From positions 2,555 to 9,902 of the forward strand of contig DMTN01000065.1 of the NCBI GenBank assembly GCA_003477305.1: a DNA stretch of 7,348 nt. Direction: 5' to 3'. The position numbers and the translations under genes were made by a program. Under the pieces are notes generated by a model. The model was not told where the DNA came from. It searched no databases and saw nothing but the letters and a program-made list of their open reading frames with translations. Shown piece by piece: positions 5,546-7,348 of the stretch (positions within the stretch are counted from its first letter, which is position 1; each line of letters starts with the position of its first letter). The stretch comes from Acholeplasmatales bacterium (GTDB taxonomy: Bacteria > Bacillota_I > Bacilli_A > Izemoplasmatales > Hujiaoplasmataceae).

Positions 5546-6952
5546 TTACTTCTTCGGTTCCGGCTTCGGCTCGGGTTCGGGTTTCACGTCTTCGCCGAGA
5601 TATTTCGGGAGGTCCATGCCGGCCATCTTGAACAGGTCGTTCATCGGCGGGATCGACTTCATCAGGTTGGAGGCGAAGCTGGCCGTCGAGGACGTGCCGT
5701 CTTTTCCGCCGCCGTCCCAGACGGTGATCTTGTCGAACTTGAGGTTCTTGATCGCGTCGACCTGGGTGCGGACGAGCGCTTCGAGCTTGTCGGCGATGAG
5801 CATCTTGATCGCGGCGTCCGGGTTTCCGCCGGCGGCCTTGACGAGATCGGCGAAGCCTTCCGCCTGTTTCGTCAGGATTTCATGGTTACCGCGGGCCTGG
5901 GCTTCCATCTTCGCGAAGATGCCGTCCGCTTCGCCTTTTGCGCGGCGGCGGATTTCTTCGGCGACGGCTTCGGCTTCGAGGATGCGCTTCTGCTTGTCGA
6001 TTTCGGTCTTGACGATGACGTCGGCCTCGAGGGTCGCCTTTTCACGGGCGGCGCGGGCGGCTTCGGCGGTCTGCTCGGCGATGTAGGATTCTTCGAGCGC
6101 CTTGGCGGCGGCGATCTTTTCGGTCGTCATCGCGCGGCGGAGCGCTTCGGCTTCGATTTCGCGGCGGTTGGCGTTGGACTGGGAGATGAGTCCGAGCGAT
6201 TCGTTTTCGCCGGTGATCGCGGTCGAGTTCGCCGAGGCGACCTGGATGCGCTGGTCGCGGACGGCGTTCGCTTCGCCGATCGAACCGTCGCGGTTCTTTT
6301 CGGCGACGGATTTCTTCGCGTCGTTGATCGCTTTCGCGGCGGCTTCCTTGCCAAGGGCCTGGATGTAGCCGGATTCGTCGTTGATATCGGTGACGTTCAC
6401 GTTGATGAGGCGGAGGCCGATCTTCTTCAGTTCGGTCTCGACGTTGCGGGAGACGGCTTCGAGGAATTTGTCACGGTCGGTGTTGATCTCTTCGATGTCC
6501 ATCGTCGCGATGATGAGACGGAGCTGACCGAAGATGATGTCCTTGGCGAGTTCCTGGATTTCCGAGAGGCCGAGGCCGAGGAGACGTTCCGCGGCGTTTT
6601 GCATGACCCCGACTTCCGTCGAGATGCCGACGGTGAAGCGGGACGGGACGTCGATGCGGATGTTCTGGCGGGAGAGGGCGTTCTTGAGGTCGACCGGGAT
6701 CGACATCGGGGTGAGGTCGAGGAACTGGTAGGCCTGGATCACGGGGATGATGAACTTCGTACCGCCGTGGACGCAGTCGGCCGAACGGCTGGTGCCGTCC
6801 TTGTTGTTCTTGACCTTGCCGTAGACGACCATGATCTTGTCGGACGGACATTTCTTGATCCGCGAGACGAGGAAGATCAGGATGGTGAAGAACAGCAGGA
6901 TGATGGTGACGACGAGACCGGTTGGAAAATCGGCGAGAAAAATGGGTGTCAT
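5546..6952 (-). CDS. floT: Flotillin-like SPFH/band 7 membrane-scaffold protein
   Basis: A 468-aa flotillin-like protein of the FloT (YuaG)/YqiK group, which oligomerises at the inner face of the membrane and organises functional microdomains. An N-terminal hydrophobic segment (about 12-30) anchors it. An SPFH/band 7 domain follows (about 36-200), with PSDKIMVVYGK at its start and the stretch ending in LRLINVNVTDIND. Then comes a long Ala/Glu-rich coiled coil (about 200-370) with repeated EA motifs such as ILEAEAVAEEIRRRAKGEAD. The tail is unusual: the last residues are a Pro-Glu-Lys repeat (KPEPEPKPEPKK). It is somewhat shorter than B. subtilis FloT (about 509 aa). The start is set by AAAGGAG at 6965-6959, 6 nt upstream. 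The NfeD-like gene lies 49 bp upstream on the same strand, as in yuaF-floT operons, and a strong terminator closes the unit. The family is certain; the symbol is by analogy. Confidence 0.95.
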   Translation of the reverse strand: MTPIFLADFPTGLVVTIILLFFTILIFLVSRIKKCPSDKIMVVYGKVKNNKDGTSRSADCVHGGTKFIIPVIQAYQFLDLTPMSIPVDLKNALSRQNIRIDVPSRFTVGISTEVGVMQNAAERLLGLGLSEIQELAKDIIFGQLRLIIATMDIEEINTDRDKFLEAVSRNVETELKKIGLRLINVNVTDINDESGYIQALGKEAAAKAINDAKKSVAEKNRDGSIGEANAVRDQRIQVASANSTAITGENESLGLISQSNANRREIEAEALRRAMTTEKIAAAKALEESYIAEQTAEAARAAREKATLEADVIVKTEIDKQKRILEAEAVAEEIRRRAKGEADGIFAKMEAQARGNHEILTKQAEGFADLVKAAGGNPDAAIKMLIADKLEALVRTQVDAIKNLKFDKITVWDGGGKDGTSSTASFASNLMKSIPPMNDLFKMAGMDLPKYLGEDVKPEPEPKPEPKK

Positions 6953-7001
6953 TTGGATCTCCTTTAGTTATATTTTTATTGCCTAATACACGGAAAACAG
7001 G

Positions 7002-7348
7002 TTACTTGCGCTTGACGACGAGAGTCGTCTCGCCATCGACGGAAAGCACTTCGATGGCTTCGCCGGGCAAAAGATCATCCAAGTCGTCGGTCACGGCGTC
7101 CGCTTCGGACAGCCGTTCCTGGACAAGGACGCTGACCTTGCCGGATCCGGAGCGTGCCTTCGGGACGCGGATGTAGACGGTCCCGGTCATTCCGACGGCG
7201 TTCTGATAATCGAGGTTTCCCTCGTTTTCGAGCTTGTACGCCGCCCGGATCGCATAGGCGAGGAGGAAGGCGGCAATCCCGCCGGCGACGACGCCGAGAA
7301 GCGAGGCAAGCCACGGTTGGATCACTTCGCCGAGCGAGAAGGCGGTCC
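7002..7348 (-). CDS. NfeD-like membrane protein (YuaF-type), N-terminus beyond the window
   Basis: The visible 114 residues form the C-terminal part of a short NfeD-family protein, the usual partner of flotillins. A hydrophobic segment (WLASLLGVVAGGIAAFLLAYAI, split here by position at 7315-7250) is the last transmembrane helix. It is followed by a short linker and an OB-fold-like domain beginning GMTGTVYIRVPKARSG and ending VDGETTLVVKRK. The conserved G-x-T-G-x-V opening and the final beta strands are typical. The frame stays open to the right edge, so the GTG at 7323-7325 is most likely an internal valine and the gene is 5'-truncated by the window. YuaF of B. subtilis is about 174 aa, so roughly 60 residues should lie outside. 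In Bacillus the homologous pair supports membrane microdomains and stress tolerance; a similar role here is inferred from the gene order. Confidence 0.88.
   Translation of the reverse strand, partial: TAFSLGEVIQPWLASLLGVVAGGIAAFLLAYAIRAAYKLENEGNLDYQNAVGMTGTVYIRVPKARSGSGKVSVLVQERLSEADAVTDDLDDLLPGEAIEVLSVDGETTLVVKRK

Noticed and set aside
5258..6967. Plus-strand open frame of 569 codons antisense to the flotillin gene
   Set aside because: It is an artefact of GC-rich codon use. It has a skewed Arg/Asp/Gly composition and no motif, and the opposite strand encodes a textbook flotillin with a good ribosome binding site.
6953..7001. Possible separate promoter for the flotillin in the AT-rich gap after the NfeD gene
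   Set aside because: TATAAC-like bases exist, but no -35 hexamer lies at acceptable spacing; co-transcription with NfeD is the simpler reading.

Overview
The window looks like ordinary chromosomal DNA of a GC-rich member of the Bacillota/Mycoplasmatota side of the bacterial tree. The clues are strong AAGGAG-type ribosome binding sites, some TTG starts, a tRNA gene that encodes its own CCA end, a flotillin/NfeD pair of the Bacillus FloT/YuaF kind, and a VWA protein paired with a small helical protein of a type I recall mainly from Firmicutes. No internal TGA is needed in any gene, so the standard code fits. The lineage is an inference; GC content was judged by eye.

Layout, left to right. A cut-off sugar:cation symporter of the GPH/MelB family (1-1264, minus) has its own promoter, whose -10 box lies inside a 20-bp inverted repeat. 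Upstream of it on the same strand is an unrecognised exported protein (1470-2357, minus) with a good promoter, a roughly 100-nt leader with competing inverted repeats, and a clear terminator. Next is a lone tRNA-Ala(GGC) unit (2580-2655, minus) with its own promoter and terminator. An HD-domain phosphohydrolase of the YedJ type (2846-3448, plus) converges on a VWA-domain protein (3483-4067, minus), with a terminator hairpin between them that can serve both. The VWA gene is divergent from a 175-aa helical protein (4123-4650, plus), which is followed 12 bp later by an aldo/keto reductase (4663-5502, plus). The reductase converges on a flotillin-like SPFH protein (5546-6952, minus) over a second shared hairpin. 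Upstream of the flotillin, and cut by the right edge, is an NfeD-like membrane protein (7002-7348, minus).

The genes form several small units rather than one pathway: sugar uptake, an unknown surface or secreted protein, translation (tRNA), an HD hydrolase, a VWA/helical-protein pair with an attached reductase, and an NfeD-flotillin membrane-microdomain operon. There is no transposase, integrase, CRISPR array or phage gene. The least understood parts are the exported protein with its structured leader and the VWA/helical-protein pair. No intergenic stretch exceeds 300 bp.
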